Shown: piece after piece, positions 37,089-45,153 of the stretch | Position numbering within the stretch: position 1 is the stretch's first letter | Layout of the letters: every line of letters begins with the position of its first letter | Assembly: GCA_964393035.1 (NCBI GenBank) | Contig: CAYMRX010000004.1 | Location: 124,001 to 188,000 of the forward strand | From: Tabrizicola_A sp964393035 | GTDB taxonomy: Bacteria > Pseudomonadota > Alphaproteobacteria > Rhodobacterales > Rhodobacteraceae | DNA length: 64,000 bases | Reading direction: 5' to 3' | Notes under the pieces: generated by a model | Databases searched by the model: none | Told to the model about the DNA's origin: nothing | The model's input: the letters and a program-made list of their open reading frames with translations, nothing else | Made by a program: the position numbers and the translations under genes

Positions 37089-37598
37089 ATGGCCGAGATC
37101 AAAGACCCCGAAAACACCATCATCGTGACGCTGAAAGACGGCGAAGTGGTGATTGAACTCTTGACCGACATCGCCCCCAAACATGCCGAGCGCATGAAGC
37201 AACTGGCGCGCGACAAGGCCTATGACAACGTGGCCTTCCACCGCGTGATCGACGGCTTCATGGCGCAGACGGGCGACGTGGAAAACGGCAATATGGAAAA
37301 GGATTTCAACCTGCGCCGCGCTGGCACGGGCGGGTCGGAATACCCCGATCTGCCGGCGGAATTCTCGGGCATCCCGCATGACCGTGGCACGCTTGGTGCT
37401 GCCCGTTCGCAGAACCCGAATTCCGCGAACAGCCAGTTCTTCATCAACTTCAACGACAACCATTTCCTGAACCGCCAGTATACCGTCTATGGCCGGGTGA
37501 TTTCGGGGATGAACCATGTCGACAAGATCGTCCGCGGTGAACCGCCGATGACCCCCGACCGCATGATCACCGTCCGGGTGGCTGCCGATGTTGCGTAA
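37089..37598 (+). CDS. ppiB: Cytoplasmic peptidyl-prolyl cis-trans isomerase (cyclophilin)
   Basis: A 169-residue cyclophilin without a signal peptide. The catalytic segment is VAFHRVIDGFMAQTGDVENG (about residues 48-67), with SANSQFFINFNDNHFLNRQYTVYGRV, given here as SANSQFFINF and FLNRQYTVYGRV (about 113-140). It speeds proline isomerisation during folding. The ATG at 37089 gives MAEIKDPENT, with GGAG upstream. It overlaps by 11 bases the next gene, a second cyclophilin that carries an export signal. It is divergent from pgk. Confidence 0.93.
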   Translation: MAEIKDPENTIIVTLKDGEVVIELLTDIAPKHAERMKQLARDKAYDNVAFHRVIDGFMAQTGDVENGNMEKDFNLRRAGTGGSEYPDLPAEFSGIPHDRGTLGAARSQNPNSANSQFFINFNDNHFLNRQYTVYGRVISGMNHVDKIVRGEPPMTPDRMITVRVAADVA

Positions 37599-38145
37599 GG
37601 CACTGACCCTTCTGGCCTTCGCCGCTTCGCCCGCCATGGCGGAGGAGGTGGTGGATGGCCCCGGCCCGAACCTTGTGATCGAGGTTGCGGGTGCGGCCAA
37701 TGGCAGCGTGGTGATCGATATGGCCGATCACGTGGCGCCGAACCATGTGGCGCAGATGGTCGCCTTGGCCAAATCCGGCGCTTATGACGGCGTGGTCTTC
37801 CACCGCGTCATCGACGGTTTCATGGCGCAAACCGGCGATGTGTCGAACGGCAAGTCGGGCAGCGATCTGTCCATGGCGGGCACCGGCGGCTCGACGATGC
37901 CCAACCTCAAGGCAGAGTTTTCCGACCTCGCCTTTGCCCGCGGTGTCGTCGGCATGGCGCGTTCGAATGACCCCGACAGCGCCAACAGCCAGTTCTTCAT
38001 CATGTTCGATCAGGGCGATTTCCTGAACGGCCAATATACGGTCGTCGGCAAGGTGATTTCGGGCATGGAGGTGGTCGACGCGATCCAGCGCGGCGAACCG
38101 CCGGAAACCCCGGATGTGATGACGAAAGTCACCGTGCAGGAATAA
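37588..38145 (+). CDS. ppiA: Periplasmic peptidyl-prolyl cis-trans isomerase (cyclophilin)
   Basis: A 185-residue cyclophilin with an N-terminal signal peptide (MLRKALTLLAFAASPAMAEE, cleavage after about residue 18). The same catalytic blocks as its neighbour are present (VVFHRVIDGFMAQTGDVSNG, SANSQFFIMFDQGDFLNGQ). The two genes overlap by 11 bases and look like a tandem duplication in which one copy gained, or the other lost, export; they would supply one isomerase to each compartment. It ends at a strong terminator, then a palindromic repeat, facing tyrS. Confidence 0.92.
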   Translation: MLRKALTLLAFAASPAMAEEVVDGPGPNLVIEVAGAANGSVVIDMADHVAPNHVAQMVALAKSGAYDGVVFHRVIDGFMAQTGDVSNGKSGSDLSMAGTGGSTMPNLKAEFSDLAFARGVVGMARSNDPDSANSQFFIMFDQGDFLNGQYTVVGKVISGMEVVDAIQRGEPPETPDVMTKVTVQE

Positions 38146-38147
38146 GC

Positions 38148-38175
38148 AAAAGGCCGGGGGAAACCCCGGCCTTTT
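38148..38175. terminator. Terminator after the cyclophilin pair
   Basis: AAAAGGCCGGGG (38148-38159), loop GAAA, CCCCGGCCTTTT (38164-38175): a perfect 12-bp stem with a GNRA tetraloop, immediately after the second cyclophilin stop. T/A runs on both sides allow bidirectional use. Confidence 0.92.
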
Positions 38176-38180
38176 CAATT

Positions 38181-38238
38181 CTCGTCGGGCGTCTTCGACG
38201 TCTCCTCGACACGACGAGCGTCGAAGACGACAAGGAGG
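38181..38238. repeat. Palindromic intergenic repeat, copy A
   Basis: Begins CTCGTCGGGCG; the arms CGTCTTCGACG (38190-38200) and CGTCGAAGACG (38219-38229) are perfect inverted repeats around CTCCTCGACACGACGAG-like spacer sequence. Copy B at 59871-59937 has the same plan (CTCGTCGGGCG, a TTCG-centred arm, TCTCCTCG, CGACGAGCG, a GAAG-centred arm, GGAGG) with compensating base changes. Both copies lie between converging genes. Confidence 0.7.
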
Positions 38239-38250
38239 CGGGCGGGGGAG

Positions 38251-39501
38251 TTACCCCAAGACCACCAAAGCATGCCGCTTCTTGCCCGCCGTCAGCTTCA
38301 ACGGCTCTGCCAGATCGCTCGCGCCATAGCGGATGCCTGCATCGGTGACGATCTCGTCATTCACCTTCGCCCCGCCTTCGGCAATCAGCCGCTTGGCCTC
38401 TTTGCCAGAAGGCGACAGCCCCGCCTTGACGAAAAGCTGCACGATCCCCAGACCTTCGGCCAGATCCGCCGCGCTGATGTGAACGGTCGGCAGATCATCG
38501 CCCACACCGCCCTTTTCAAACACCTCGCGCGCCGTGGCCTCGGCCGCCGCCGCCGCTTCGGCTCCATGCAACAGCGTCGTCACCGCATTGGCCAGCACGA
38601 TCTTGGCGCCGTTGATCTCGGCCCCTTGCAAGCTTCCCAGACGGTCACATTCCTCGACCGGCAATTCGGTGTACAGCTTCAGGAACCGGCCGACATCGGC
38701 ATCGGTCGTGTTGCGCCAGAATTGCCAGAATTCATAAGAGCTGAACATGTCGCCATTCAGCCAGACCGCGCCCGACTGCGACTTGCCCATCTTCTTGCCG
38801 TCACTCGTGGTCAGCAAGGGAGAGGTCAGCCCGTAAACCTCATGGTCGATCACCCGGCGCGTCAAGTCCACGCCGTTGACGATATTGCCCCATTGGTCAG
38901 AGCCGCCCATCTGGATCAAACAGCCATAGCGGCGGTTCAGTTCAAGGAAGTCATAGGCTTGCAGGATCATGTAGTTGAATTCAAGGAAAGACAGGCTTTG
39001 CTCCCGGTCCAGCCGTGACTTCACGCTTTCAAACGACAGCATCCGGTTGACCGAGAAATGCCGCCCGATCACCCGCAGGAATTCCAGATAGTTCAGATCA
39101 TCCAGCCATTCGGCATTGTTGACCATCACCGCGTCATTCGGGCCATCGCCAAAGGTCACATAAGGCGAAAACGCGCGCTTGATCCCGGCGATATTGTCGT
39201 CGATCTGGGCATTGGTCAGCAAGGGCCGCTCATCGGCGCGGAAACTGGGATCGCCCACCTTGGTGGTCCCGCCGCCCATCAGCACAATCGGCTTGCCACC
39301 GCATTTCTGCAACCAGCGCAGCATCATGATCTGGATCAGCGACCCCACATGCAGCGACTTGGCCGTCGCATCAAAGCCGATATATCCCGGCACGACGCCT
39401 TTCGTGAAAGCCTCGTCAAGCGCCTGATAATCCGTGCAATCGGCCACAAAGCCGCGCTCGAACATCACACGCAGGAAATCGGATTTCGGATGGTAGGTCA
39501 T
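38251..39501 (-). CDS. tyrS: Tyrosyl-tRNA synthetase
   Basis: A 416-residue class I synthetase that charges tRNA-Tyr. The HIGH-like motif is HVGSL (residues 51-55) and the KMSKS-like motif is KMGKS (about 237-241), the usual TyrRS variant. Tyrosine-pocket blocks QAYDFLELN and QMGGSDQWGNIVNG are intact. A C-terminal S4 RNA-binding domain is visible (SPSGKEAKRLIAEGGAKVND). The ATG at 39501 gives MTYHPKSDFL; longer readings of this frame are antisense to anmK. It is divergent from anmK, 60 bases apart. Confidence 0.97.
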   Translation of the reverse strand: MTYHPKSDFLRVMFERGFVADCTDYQALDEAFTKGVVPGYIGFDATAKSLHVGSLIQIMMLRWLQKCGGKPIVLMGGGTTKVGDPSFRADERPLLTNAQIDDNIAGIKRAFSPYVTFGDGPNDAVMVNNAEWLDDLNYLEFLRVIGRHFSVNRMLSFESVKSRLDREQSLSFLEFNYMILQAYDFLELNRRYGCLIQMGGSDQWGNIVNGVDLTRRVIDHEVYGLTSPLLTTSDGKKMGKSQSGAVWLNGDMFSSYEFWQFWRNTTDADVGRFLKLYTELPVEECDRLGSLQGAEINGAKIVLANAVTTLLHGAEAAAAAEATAREVFEKGGVGDDLPTVHISAADLAEGLGIVQLFVKAGLSPSGKEAKRLIAEGGAKVNDEIVTDAGIRYGASDLAEPLKLTAGKKRHALVVLG

Positions 39502-39561
39502 GGCCGTCTCATGCTTTAAGGTTGGCAGCGGTATAACGGGGCAGGCAGGGCAGGGGAAGGC

Positions 39562-40674
39562 ATGAAAAAGGGCGACAAGACCGGCCCGATCTGGGCCTTG
39601 GGCACGATGTCGGGCACCTCGCTGGATGGGGTCGATGCCGCCATGGTGCTGACCGACGGTGAAACCATCGCCGAATTCGGCCCCCACGCCTATCGCCCCT
39701 ATACCGAGGCTGAACGCGCCACAATCCGCGCCGGTTTTGGCCAATGGCCGGGCGATCCTGATGTGGCGGCGGCGGCGGAACTGGTCGAAACCGCCCATGC
39801 CGAACTCTTGTCCCGTTTCGCCGGGGCCGCGGTGATCGGCTTTCATGGCCAGACGCTGGCGCATGATCCCGCCGGGCGCGGCACGCATCAATGCGGCGAT
39901 GGCGCGGTCCTGGCCGAGGCGCTTGGCCTGCCGGTCATCTGGGATTTCCGCACGACCGATGTGGCGATGGGCGGGCAGGGCGCGCCCTTGGCCCCGTTCT
40001 TCCACCACGCCTGCGCCCGGATGATCGGCGCGACGGAACCCGTGGCCTTTCTCAATCTCGGCGGGGTTGGCAACCTGACTTGGGTTGATCCTGCGATCCC
40101 CGATCCGCAAACCCCCGGCGCGCTCTTGGCCTTTGATACCGGCCCCGCCAATGCGCCGATCAATGATCTGATGCAGCGGCACTTTGGCCGCACGCAGGAT
40201 GAGGGCGGCAGATTCGCCGCCTCGGGCCGGGTGGATGAGGCCGCCGTGCAGGCCTTTCTGACCCATCCCTATTTCTTCAAGATGCCGCCGAAGTCCTTGG
40301 ATCGAAACGACTTCCTGAATGCGATCTCGAGCCTTGATGCGCTGGCCCCCGAACATGCCGCCGCAACCTTGACCACGATTGCCGCCGCTTGCGTTGCCCG
40401 TGGAGCCGAACATTTCCCCCGCCCGGTCAGCCGTCTTCTGGTCACGGGGGGCGGGCGTCACAATGCCACGATGATGCGGGAGTTGGCGTCCAGACTGGCC
40501 TGCTCGGTGGAACCGATCGAGGCCGTCGGCCTGAATGGCGACATGCTGGAGGCGCAGGCCTTTGCCTATCTCGCCCTGCGGGTGATGCGTGGCCTGCCCA
40601 CCTCTTGCCCGGCCACCACTGGCGTTCCCGCAGCGGTGGGCGGCGGTCAGATCAGCCGCCCCGATACCCTGTAA
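39562..40674 (+). CDS. anmK: Anhydro-N-acetylmuramic acid kinase
   Basis: A 370-residue sugar kinase that opens and phosphorylates 1,6-anhydro-N-acetylmuramic acid in cell-wall recycling. The ATP/phosphate motif is GTMSGTSLDGVDAAM (residues 14-28). Further signatures are GFHGQTLAHDP, VWDFR-like IWDFRTTDVAMGGQGAPLAP (about 130-150), FLNLGGVGNLT and LLVTGGGRHNATMM. GGGGAAGG precedes the ATG. Its divergence from tyrS is a frequent alphaproteobacterial arrangement. Length is normal and all motifs are intact. Confidence 0.95.
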   Translation: MKKGDKTGPIWALGTMSGTSLDGVDAAMVLTDGETIAEFGPHAYRPYTEAERATIRAGFGQWPGDPDVAAAAELVETAHAELLSRFAGAAVIGFHGQTLAHDPAGRGTHQCGDGAVLAEALGLPVIWDFRTTDVAMGGQGAPLAPFFHHACARMIGATEPVAFLNLGGVGNLTWVDPAIPDPQTPGALLAFDTGPANAPINDLMQRHFGRTQDEGGRFAASGRVDEAAVQAFLTHPYFFKMPPKSLDRNDFLNAISSLDALAPEHAAATLTTIAAACVARGAEHFPRPVSRLLVTGGGRHNATMMRELASRLACSVEPIEAVGLNGDMLEAQAFAYLALRVMRGLPTSCPATTGVPAAVGGGQISRPDTL

Positions 40675-40699
40675 GCCGGGCTTCAGCCCGCCTCTGCCG

Positions 40700-41635
40700 T
40701 CAAAGCCGCCCGATGCGTTCGGTCAGAAGATCAAAGAACCCATCCGCATCGACGCTGCCGACAAACAGCGCATTGGCGGGCCGCCCCGTCACACCCCACC
40801 AATCGGCCACGGTCATGCCAAGGGTCAGTTCCGACTGCGTCTCGACCTCCACATTGATATGACGGCCTTTGAACAGGCCCGGCTGCAAAAGATAGGCAAT
40901 CACCGTCGGGTCATGCAAAGGCCCGCCATCACTGCCATATTTCTCCATGTCATAGCGTTCAAAAAATTCCAGCCATTCGGCGCAAACCCGGCCGACCTCG
41001 TTGCCCATGGCCCGGAACTTTTCCACCCGCGCCCGGGTGGTCAGAACTTTATGGGTCACATCCAAAGGCATCACCACCAAAGGCACGCCGGATTTGAACA
41101 CGATATCAGCGGCTTCGGGATCGACATAAATGTTGAACTCGGCGGCCGGTGTGACATTGCCCACCTCGAAATAGGCCCCCCCCATCAGCACGATCTGTTG
41201 CACCCGCCCCACGATGTCGGGGGCCTTTTCAAAGGCCGTGGCAATGTTGGTCAAAGGTCCAAGCGGGCACAGCGTGACCGTGTGGGCAGGCTCGCGCCGC
41301 AGGGTTTCGATGATGAAATCCACGCCATGTTCCGGTTGCAAGGCCATCGTCGGATCCGCCAGTTGCGGGCCGTTCAACCCGGTCTGGCCATGCACATATT
41401 CGGCCGTCACCAGCTTGCGTTTCATCGGGCGATCGCAGCCCGCATAGACGCGGGTTTCCGTCTTCCCGGCCAGTTCGCAAATGATCCGGCTGTTCTTTTC
41501 GGTGAACTTGAGCGGCACATTGCCCGCCACCGCCGTCACCCCCAGCACATCCAGCTCCGGGCTGGCCAGCGCCAGCAGAATGGCAAACGCATCGTCCTGC
41601 CCGGGGTCGGTGTCAATAATGATCTTGCGGGTCAT
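40700..41635 (-). CDS. Inosine-uridine preferring nucleoside hydrolase
   Basis: A 311-residue hydrolase that releases the base from ribonucleosides. The calcium-binding aspartate cluster is IIIDTDPGQDDAFAILLAL near the N-terminus. The loop VTLCPLGPLTNIATA and the block MGGAYFEVGNVTPAAEFNIY match the IU-NH family, and the last metal/ribose Asp lies in GGPLHDPTVIAYLL (about 240). The ATG at 41635 opens MTRKIIIDTD. No nucleoside transporter is adjacent, so base preference and pathway are not readable. It follows the iron-binding protein gene on the same strand after a terminator. Confidence 0.92.
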   Translation of the reverse strand: MTRKIIIDTDPGQDDAFAILLALASPELDVLGVTAVAGNVPLKFTEKNSRIICELAGKTETRVYAGCDRPMKRKLVTAEYVHGQTGLNGPQLADPTMALQPEHGVDFIIETLRREPAHTVTLCPLGPLTNIATAFEKAPDIVGRVQQIVLMGGAYFEVGNVTPAAEFNIYVDPEAADIVFKSGVPLVVMPLDVTHKVLTTRARVEKFRAMGNEVGRVCAEWLEFFERYDMEKYGSDGGPLHDPTVIAYLLQPGLFKGRHINVEVETQSELTLGMTVADWWGVTGRPANALFVGSVDADGFFDLLTERIGRL

Positions 41636-41696
41636 GGCTGGCCTTCCTTGGTCGTAAAGCTGTTGTCTAACAAGACTTTGTGCCGCGGGCAAAGAA

Positions 41697-41722
41697 AAAG
41701 GGGGCCGCGCCCGGCCCCCTTT
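41697..41722 (-). terminator. Intrinsic terminator of the iron-binding protein gene
   Basis: AAAGGGGGCCG (41697-41707), loop CGCC, CGGCCCCCTTT (41712-41722). On the minus strand TTCTTTGCC follows the stem, extending its T-run. It lies 22 bases past the stop codon. Confidence 0.88.
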
Positions 41723-41744
41723 GCCTGAACCGTTCCTTGGCCGA

Positions 41745-42746
41745 TCAGTTGTCGAAATCAACCGTTTCGATCAGCTTCAAGGCATCGGCGCGCTTGGCCG
41801 CCACATCCGCCAAGGGCAGGGTGTCGGCGGTGAACTCACCCCAGCCTGCAACCAGGGCCGAGCGTTCCACGCCCGGTTTCACCGGGAATTCATGGTTGGT
41901 TTCGGCATAGATCTTCTGCGCGGCCTCCGAAGACAGCCATTCCATCAGCTTCAGCGCGGCCTCTTTGTTCGGGGCCGATTTGGTCATCGCGACACCTGAG
42001 ATGTTCATGTGCGTGCCGCCCGCCTCAAAGGTCGGGAACACCACATTCACGCTGTCGGCCCAAGCCTTTTGCTCAGGATCGGCCAGCATCTGGCCCATGT
42101 AATAGGTGTTGCCCACCGAAATGTCGCATTCCCCGGCCCAGATCGCCTTGACCTGATCGCGGTCGCCGCCATCGGGCTTGCGGGCCAGATTGGCCTTCAC
42201 GCCTTGCAGCCAGCCTTCCGTATAGGCGGCGTCGTGATGCGCCAGAACCGCCGCCGTCAGGCCGACGTTATAGTCATGCGTGCCCGAACGGGTGCAGATG
42301 CGGCCCTTCCATTTCTCCGAGGCGAGATCCTCATAGGTCGTCACCTCGCCCGGTTTCACCCGGTCTTTCGAGGCATAGATGATGCGGGCGCGGGCGGTCA
42401 GGCCGAACCATTGGTCGCCCGGATCGCGGTATTCGGCGGGGATATTCGCCTCCAGCACATCCGATTGCACCGCTTGGGTGACGCCGGCATCCACCACTTG
42501 CATCAGCCGGGCGATATCCACCGTCAGCACCAGATCGGCGGGCGAGCGGTCGCCCTCGGCCTCAAGCCGTTCCACCATGCCCTTTTCCACAAAGGCCACG
42601 TTGACGGCAATGCCGGTTTCCGCCGTGAAGGCATCCAGCAGCGGTTGGATCAGCTCGGGCTGGCGGTGGGAATAGACATTCACCTCATCCGCAAAGGCGG
42701 GCAGGGCGCTGCCCATCAGGGCGAGGGCGAGGAATGAAAGGCGCAT
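41745..42746 (-). CDS. fbpA: Periplasmic ferric iron-binding protein (FbpA/FutA type)
   Basis: A 333-residue family 1 binding protein for Fe(III). A 19-residue signal peptide (MRLSFLALALMGSALPAFA) is followed by the signature EVNVYSHRQPELIQPLL, in which His/Tyr contribute to iron binding. The C-terminal-half Tyr pair of the iron site is in VGNTYYMGQM (about 210), and VYPTF-like VVFPTFEAGGTHMNISG is typical. The cognate permease and ATPase genes are not adjacent, so this is an orphan binding-protein gene. Upstream lies a TGA-N9-TCA element expected for iron regulation (42785-42803). Confidence 0.9.
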   Translation of the reverse strand: MRLSFLALALMGSALPAFADEVNVYSHRQPELIQPLLDAFTAETGIAVNVAFVEKGMVERLEAEGDRSPADLVLTVDIARLMQVVDAGVTQAVQSDVLEANIPAEYRDPGDQWFGLTARARIIYASKDRVKPGEVTTYEDLASEKWKGRICTRSGTHDYNVGLTAAVLAHHDAAYTEGWLQGVKANLARKPDGGDRDQVKAIWAGECDISVGNTYYMGQMLADPEQKAWADSVNVVFPTFEAGGTHMNISGVAMTKSAPNKEAALKLMEWLSSEAAQKIYAETNHEFPVKPGVERSALVAGWGEFTADTLPLADVAAKRADALKLIETVDFDN

Positions 42747-42784
42747 GGTTGAGTCCTTTTGTCAAATTTTACGCCCCCGCTTTG

Positions 42785-42803
42785 CCTGACTCTTTTACTC
42801 AGG
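42785..42803. promoter_or_regulatory. Putative RirA-type iron box (TGA-N9-TCA)
   Basis: CCTGACTCTTTTACTCAGG contains TGA (42787-42789), nine bases, TCA (42799-42801) inside a symmetric CCTGA/TCAGG frame, 39-57 bases upstream of the iron-binding protein ATG. This matches the iron-Rhodo-box consensus of the alphaproteobacterial iron regulator RirA. A second inverted repeat, TTTTACTC (42793-42800) with GAGTAAAA (42814-42821), overlaps it and may be another site or part of the promoter. Confidence 0.65.
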
Positions 42804-42837
42804 TCAATATCCCGAGTAAAACTATCATCTTCATCTT

Positions 42838-42861
42838 GGCAAAAATACCCCCGCCGGAGGC
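42838..42861 (-). terminator. Short CTCC-GGCG-GGGG terminator-like element after mazG
   Basis: On the minus strand it reads CTCC-GGCG-GGGG then TATTTTTGCC, 13 bases past the mazG stop. It is the second copy of the element at 18481-18500 and has the better T-run. The stem includes one G-U pair. Confidence 0.6.
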
Positions 42862-42871
42862 TCCGCCGCTG

Positions 42872-43705
42872 TCATCCCTGCGCCCGTTTGGCCGTTTTCT
42901 CCTCGGCCTTGGCCCGGTTCCACAACCCGTCCATCTCCGCCAGATCGCTGTCGGCAGGGGCCTTGCCGGCCTCGGCCAGCCAATCTTCAATCCGCTCAAA
43001 CCGGCGGGTGAATTTGGCGTTGGCGGCGCGCAGGGCGGCTTCGGGGTCGATCTTCATGTGACGGCACAAATTGGCCATGACAAACAGCAAATCCCCCATT
43101 TCCTCGATGATTTCGGCCTCGCCCAGCGTGTCGCGCGCCTCGACCAGCTCGGCCATTTCCTCGGCCATCTTGGCCAGAACCTCATCGGTAGAAGGCCAGT
43201 CAAACCCCACCCGTGCAGCGCGGTTTTGCAGCTTTACGGCGCGTGTCAGGCCGGGCAGGCCCATCGCCACCCCGTCCAGCACGCGGGCCTTTCCGCGCTC
43301 CGCCGCCTTGATCTTTTCCCAATCCACCGTCTGCTGCGCGGGCGTTTTGTCGCGGCTTGCATCGCCAAACACATGCGGATGGCGCGCCACCATCTTGTCG
43401 GAGATGGTTTTGACCACATCGCCAAAGCCGAACAGGCCGGCATCTTCGGCCATTTGCGCGTGAAACACCGCCTGAAACAGCAGATCCCCCAATTCGCCCG
43501 GCAATTCCCCCCAAGCCTGGCGTTCGATGGCATCGGCCACCTCATGCGCTTCTTCCAGCGTATAGGGGGCAATCGTCGCGAAGGTCTGCTCGATATCCCA
43601 AGGGCAGCCCGTCACCGGATCACGCAGACGCCGCATGATCTCCAAAAGCCGGTCCATCCCCCCCATCGGGTCATGCACCAGCCTGTCCGAGGCTTCGTCA
43701 GCCAT
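42872..43705 (-). CDS. mazG: Nucleoside triphosphate pyrophosphohydrolase MazG
   Basis: A 277-residue housecleaning enzyme that hydrolyses NTPs and dNTPs to monophosphates. Two MazG folds are visible. The first has the signature LLEIMRRLRDPVTGCPWDIE (about residues 20-39) with EEAHEVADAIE and ELGDLLFQAVFHA supplying the metal-binding acidic residues. The second has EEMAELVEARD and EEMGDLLFVMANLCRH near residue 200-225. The start at 43705 is normal for the family. It is divergent from a HipO-like gene; a 12-base palindrome (GTTTGATCAAAC, 43728-43739) lies between them. Confidence 0.95.
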   Translation of the reverse strand: MADEASDRLVHDPMGGMDRLLEIMRRLRDPVTGCPWDIEQTFATIAPYTLEEAHEVADAIERQAWGELPGELGDLLFQAVFHAQMAEDAGLFGFGDVVKTISDKMVARHPHVFGDASRDKTPAQQTVDWEKIKAAERGKARVLDGVAMGLPGLTRAVKLQNRAARVGFDWPSTDEVLAKMAEEMAELVEARDTLGEAEIIEEMGDLLFVMANLCRHMKIDPEAALRAANAKFTRRFERIEDWLAEAGKAPADSDLAEMDGLWNRAKAEEKTAKRAQG

Positions 43706-43727
43706 TGCCGTTTCTCCGGTTTTGCTG

Positions 43728-43739
43728 TTTGATCAAACC
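43728..43739. promoter_or_regulatory. 12-base palindrome between mazG and the amidohydrolase gene
   Basis: GTTTGATCAAAC is a perfect palindrome in the 54-base divergent gap, 21-32 bases before the amidohydrolase ATG. It resembles half of an FNR-type site only superficially (no TTGAT-N4-ATCAA spacing). Possible operator, weak evidence. Confidence 0.3.
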
Positions 43740-43759
43740 CAAGACAAAGGAGTCACCCC

Positions 43760-44923
43760 ATGCCCGTCCTCAATCGTATCGCAGCCTATGCCGAAGAAAT
43801 GAAGGGCTGGCGGCGGCATTTGCACATGCACCCGGAACTGGCCTTTGATTGCCATAACACCGCGGCTTTCATCATGGACCGCCTGAAAGAGATCGGCGTC
43901 GATGAAATCCACCCCGGCATCGCCAAGACCGGCATCGTGGCCATCATCAACGGCACCGGCAAAGGCCCCACCATCGGGTTGCGCGCCGATATGGATGCGC
44001 TCCCGATCGAGGAGATCACCGGCGCCGAACATGCCTCGACCATCCCCGGCAAGATGCATGCCTGCGGCCATGACGGACATGTGGCGATGCTCTTGGGCGC
44101 GGCCAAGTATCTGGCCGAAACCCGCAAATTCTCGGGCCGCGTGGCGCTGATGTTCCAACCGGCCGAGGAAGACGGCGGCGGCGGTCAGGTCATGGTGCAG
44201 GAAGGCGTGATGGACCGTTTTGCCGTGACCCAGGTTTACGGCATCCACAACGCGCCGAACGTGCCTTTCGGCCAGTTCCTGACCACGCCCGATGCACTGA
44301 TGGCCTCGGTCGATACCGCCTTTGTCTATATCACCGGCAAGGGCGGCCACGGGGCCACCCCGCATGAATGTGTTGATCCGGTTGTGGCCGTGGTGGGCAT
44401 GGTGCAGGCCATCCAGACCATCATCCCGCGCAATGTCTATGCGCTGGATGAGGCCGTGGTGTCGGTGACACAGATCCACACCGGCACCGCCAGCAATATC
44501 ATCCCCGAAGAAGCGATGTTCTGCGCCACCATCCGCTGCTTCAAACCCGATGTGCGGGCGCTGTTGAAAAAGCGGTTCTACGAGATCGTCGAAGGCCACG
44601 CCGCCGCCTATGGCGTGCAGGCGCGCATTGACTATGACTGGGGCTATCCCGCCACCATCAACCACGCCGACAACGCCGCCTTCGCCTGCGAGGTCGCGGC
44701 CGAGGTGGTGGGCGAGGGGCAGGTCAACGGCAATTCCGTGCGCGAAATGGGGTCCGAGGATTTTTCCTACATGCTGGAATCCCGCCCCGGCGCCTATCTG
44801 TTCCTTGGCACCGGGCCGGGGGCGGGGCTGCACCACGCCGCCTATGACTTCAACGACGAAGCCGCCCCCATCGGCGCCAGCTTCTTCGCCCGTCTGGTGG
44901 AACGCGCGCAGCCCGTGGGCTGA
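43760..44923 (+). CDS. M20 family amidohydrolase, hippurate hydrolase-like (second copy)
   Basis: A 387-residue paralogue of the enzyme at 9244-10410, alike over its full length. Blocks in order: WRRHLHMHPELAFD, GLRADMDALPIEE, the metal site GKMHACGHDGHVAMLLGAA, FQPAEEDGGGGQVM, GKGGHGATPHECVDPVV and MGSEDFSYMLESRPGAYLF. AAAGGAG stands before the ATG. It is not linked to a transporter but is followed, after 230 bases, by a ureohydrolase gene. Likely substrates are N-acyl or N-aroyl amino acids. Confidence 0.89.
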   Translation: MPVLNRIAAYAEEMKGWRRHLHMHPELAFDCHNTAAFIMDRLKEIGVDEIHPGIAKTGIVAIINGTGKGPTIGLRADMDALPIEEITGAEHASTIPGKMHACGHDGHVAMLLGAAKYLAETRKFSGRVALMFQPAEEDGGGGQVMVQEGVMDRFAVTQVYGIHNAPNVPFGQFLTTPDALMASVDTAFVYITGKGGHGATPHECVDPVVAVVGMVQAIQTIIPRNVYALDEAVVSVTQIHTGTASNIIPEEAMFCATIRCFKPDVRALLKKRFYEIVEGHAAAYGVQARIDYDWGYPATINHADNAAFACEVAAEVVGEGQVNGNSVREMGSEDFSYMLESRPGAYLFLGTGPGAGLHHAAYDFNDEAAPIGASFFARLVERAQPVG

Positions 44924-45153
44924 AGACCTTTCGGTGGGGGAAGCCCCTCCCTGCGAATGCCGAAAATGGGTCGCGTAGGGCGGGGGTCCCCCCGCCAACC
45001 CCCCCTGCGGCATAGGGCGAAAGGGCGCGCGAAAGCCCCCTGCACCCCCTTGACACCCCGCACCCCCACCTGCCACCCTTGGCCTGCCCATGTGATCCGC
45101 GGCGTCTCCGGGGCCTTCCATAACGACGACGCGACCAAAATCACGAGACAAAT
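44924..45153. other. Intergenic region with hairpin, no gene seen
   Basis: This 230-base gap is rich in C on the plus strand and holds a hairpin, GGCGGGG (44979-44985), loop GTCC, CCCCGCC (44990-44996), without a T-run. A TTGACA occurs at about 45050-45055 and could be a -35 box for the ureohydrolase gene, but no -10 stands out. No credible coding frame. Confidence 0.4.

Noticed and set aside
43728..43739. GTTTGATCAAAC as an FNR/FnrL site
   Set aside because: The FNR consensus needs TTGAT-N4-ATCAA; here the half-sites abut with no 4-base spacer.
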